From DAONLM01 sp035406685 (lineage in GTDB: Bacteria > Spirochaetota > GWE2-31-10 > MWDO01): DNA of 7,394 bases. Positions 6,885 through 7,394 of the stretch are shown here, one piece after another; the stretch's first letter is position 1, and each line of letters starts with the position of its first letter. The notes beneath the pieces are model-generated. The model did no database searches and had not been told where the DNA came from. It worked only from the letters and a program-made list of their open reading frames with translations. The position numbers and the translations under genes are program-made. The stretch is taken from positions 1-7,394 of the forward strand of contig DAONLM010000155.1 of assembly GCA_035406685.1 (NCBI GenBank), in the 5' to 3' direction.

Positions 6885-7394
6885 ATGACAAGAATCTTAT
6901 GCATTTCTGATATTCATATTTCTGATAGAATAAAAATTTTCCCTTATGAGCAAATAAAAGAAAAAATAAAGGATATACCAATTGATTATGTTTTTAGGTT
7001 GGGTGATTATGTTACGATAGATGGGTTTAATAAACTCTATCTTTTTGAAAAAAAGGTGTATGCTGTTTTGGGTAATAATGATTATAAAAATTTCAAGAAG
7101 GATAAGAGCCATCGAATGATTGAGTTAAAGTATAATTTAAAGATAGAGGGATTAAATATAGGCTTAATGCATGGCTGGGGACCACCATGGGGTATGAGGG
7201 AGAGAATAAGAAAAGAATTTAATAATGTGGATTTAATATGTTTTGGGCATACTCATAAAAAATTTTTTAAAGAAGAAAATGGTATATACTTTTTTAATCC
7301 CGGGGCAATAAGTGGTGAAAGATATAAAAAAAATAAATCTTTTGGCATTTTAACAATAAATCAGAGAGATATAAAAGTAGATTTTTTTGATTTA
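6885..7394 (+). CDS. Calcineurin-like metallophosphoesterase, YfcE/MJ0936 type (3' end beyond the window)
   Basis: An open frame of 170 codons runs from ATG to the window end without a stop. It shows the full ordered metal-binding set of the family: SDIH (Asp9, His11), GDY (Asp41), GNND (Asn64, Asp66), MHGWG (His96) and GHTH (His122, His124), followed by NPGAISGERY (138-147), the usual C-terminal motif. Family members are small cytoplasmic dinuclear-metal phosphodiesterases of about 150-190 aa that hydrolyse phosphodiester model substrates; the natural substrate is generally unknown. At 170 codons the protein is nearly complete. It probably followed the barrel gene directly before the R-M insertion and is still preceded by that gene's Shine-Dalgarno. 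The frame is overlapped by spurious minus-strand frames, but the motif set settles the strand. A specific name such as yfcE is not assigned. Confidence 0.88.
   Translation, partial: MTRILCISDIHISDRIKIFPYEQIKEKIKDIPIDYVFRLGDYVTIDGFNKLYLFEKKVYAVLGNNDYKNFKKDKSHRMIELKYNLKIEGLNIGLMHGWGPPWGMRERIRKEFNNVDLICFGHTHKKFFKEENGIYFFNPGAISGERYKKNKSFGILTINQRDIKVDFFDL

Noticed and set aside
6592..7112. Minus-strand open frames of 129 and 71 codons
   Set aside because: They lie opposite the methyltransferase 3' end and the phosphoesterase, whose motifs establish the + strand. Low-complexity Phe/Ile-rich translations of this kind are typical of the antisense of AT-rich genes.

Overview
The window is a very AT-rich (roughly a quarter G+C by eye, not counted) bacterial segment in which every gene reads on the + strand. 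The organism is probably a diderm. Two consecutive products look like envelope proteins: a signal-peptide TPR protein, and a secreted protein ending in the aromatic-terminated strand of an outer-membrane beta-barrel. A low-GC, perhaps thermophilic or anaerobic lineage such as a spirochaete would fit, but nothing here fixes the phylum.

Layout. Positions 1-146 hold an A/T-tract leader and a perfect consensus promoter, TTGACA-17 bp-TATAAT at 110-138. It lies so close to the first ATG (147) that the transcript would be essentially leaderless. Next come a 973-aa TPR repeat protein (147-3068) and a 543-aa putative outer-membrane beta-barrel (3086-4717). A two-gene restriction-modification system follows: a CCGG-family (BsaWI/Ecl18kI-like) restriction endonuclease (4729-5484) and an SPPY-type, probably N4-cytosine, DNA methyltransferase (5489-6841). 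The window ends in a YfcE/MJ0936-type calcineurin-like phosphoesterase (6885 to the window end, 3' end cut off).

The main result is structural. The R-M pair is bracketed by a perfect 33-bp direct repeat, 4689-4721 and 6848-6880. The repeat consists of the last codons, the stop and the Shine-Dalgarno sequence (TAGGAGG) of the beta-barrel gene. The first copy ends the intact barrel gene and gives the endonuclease its ribosome binding site. The second copy is a non-coding scar that gives the phosphoesterase its ribosome binding site. Removing one 2,159-bp unit restores a compact TPR - barrel - phosphoesterase operon. This is the footprint expected for insertion of an R-M module with long target duplication: no gene is broken, and every gene keeps a ribosome binding site. 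Lysine codon choice (AAG rarer in the R-M genes than in the barrel and phosphoesterase genes) also suggests a separate origin for the insert.

The R-M genes are packed R before M with a 4-nt gap and no controller gene, so they probably depend on the host operon promoter. CCGG sites are common across the window, so the predicted site class is not avoided. This suggests either recent arrival with full methylation or a different specificity.
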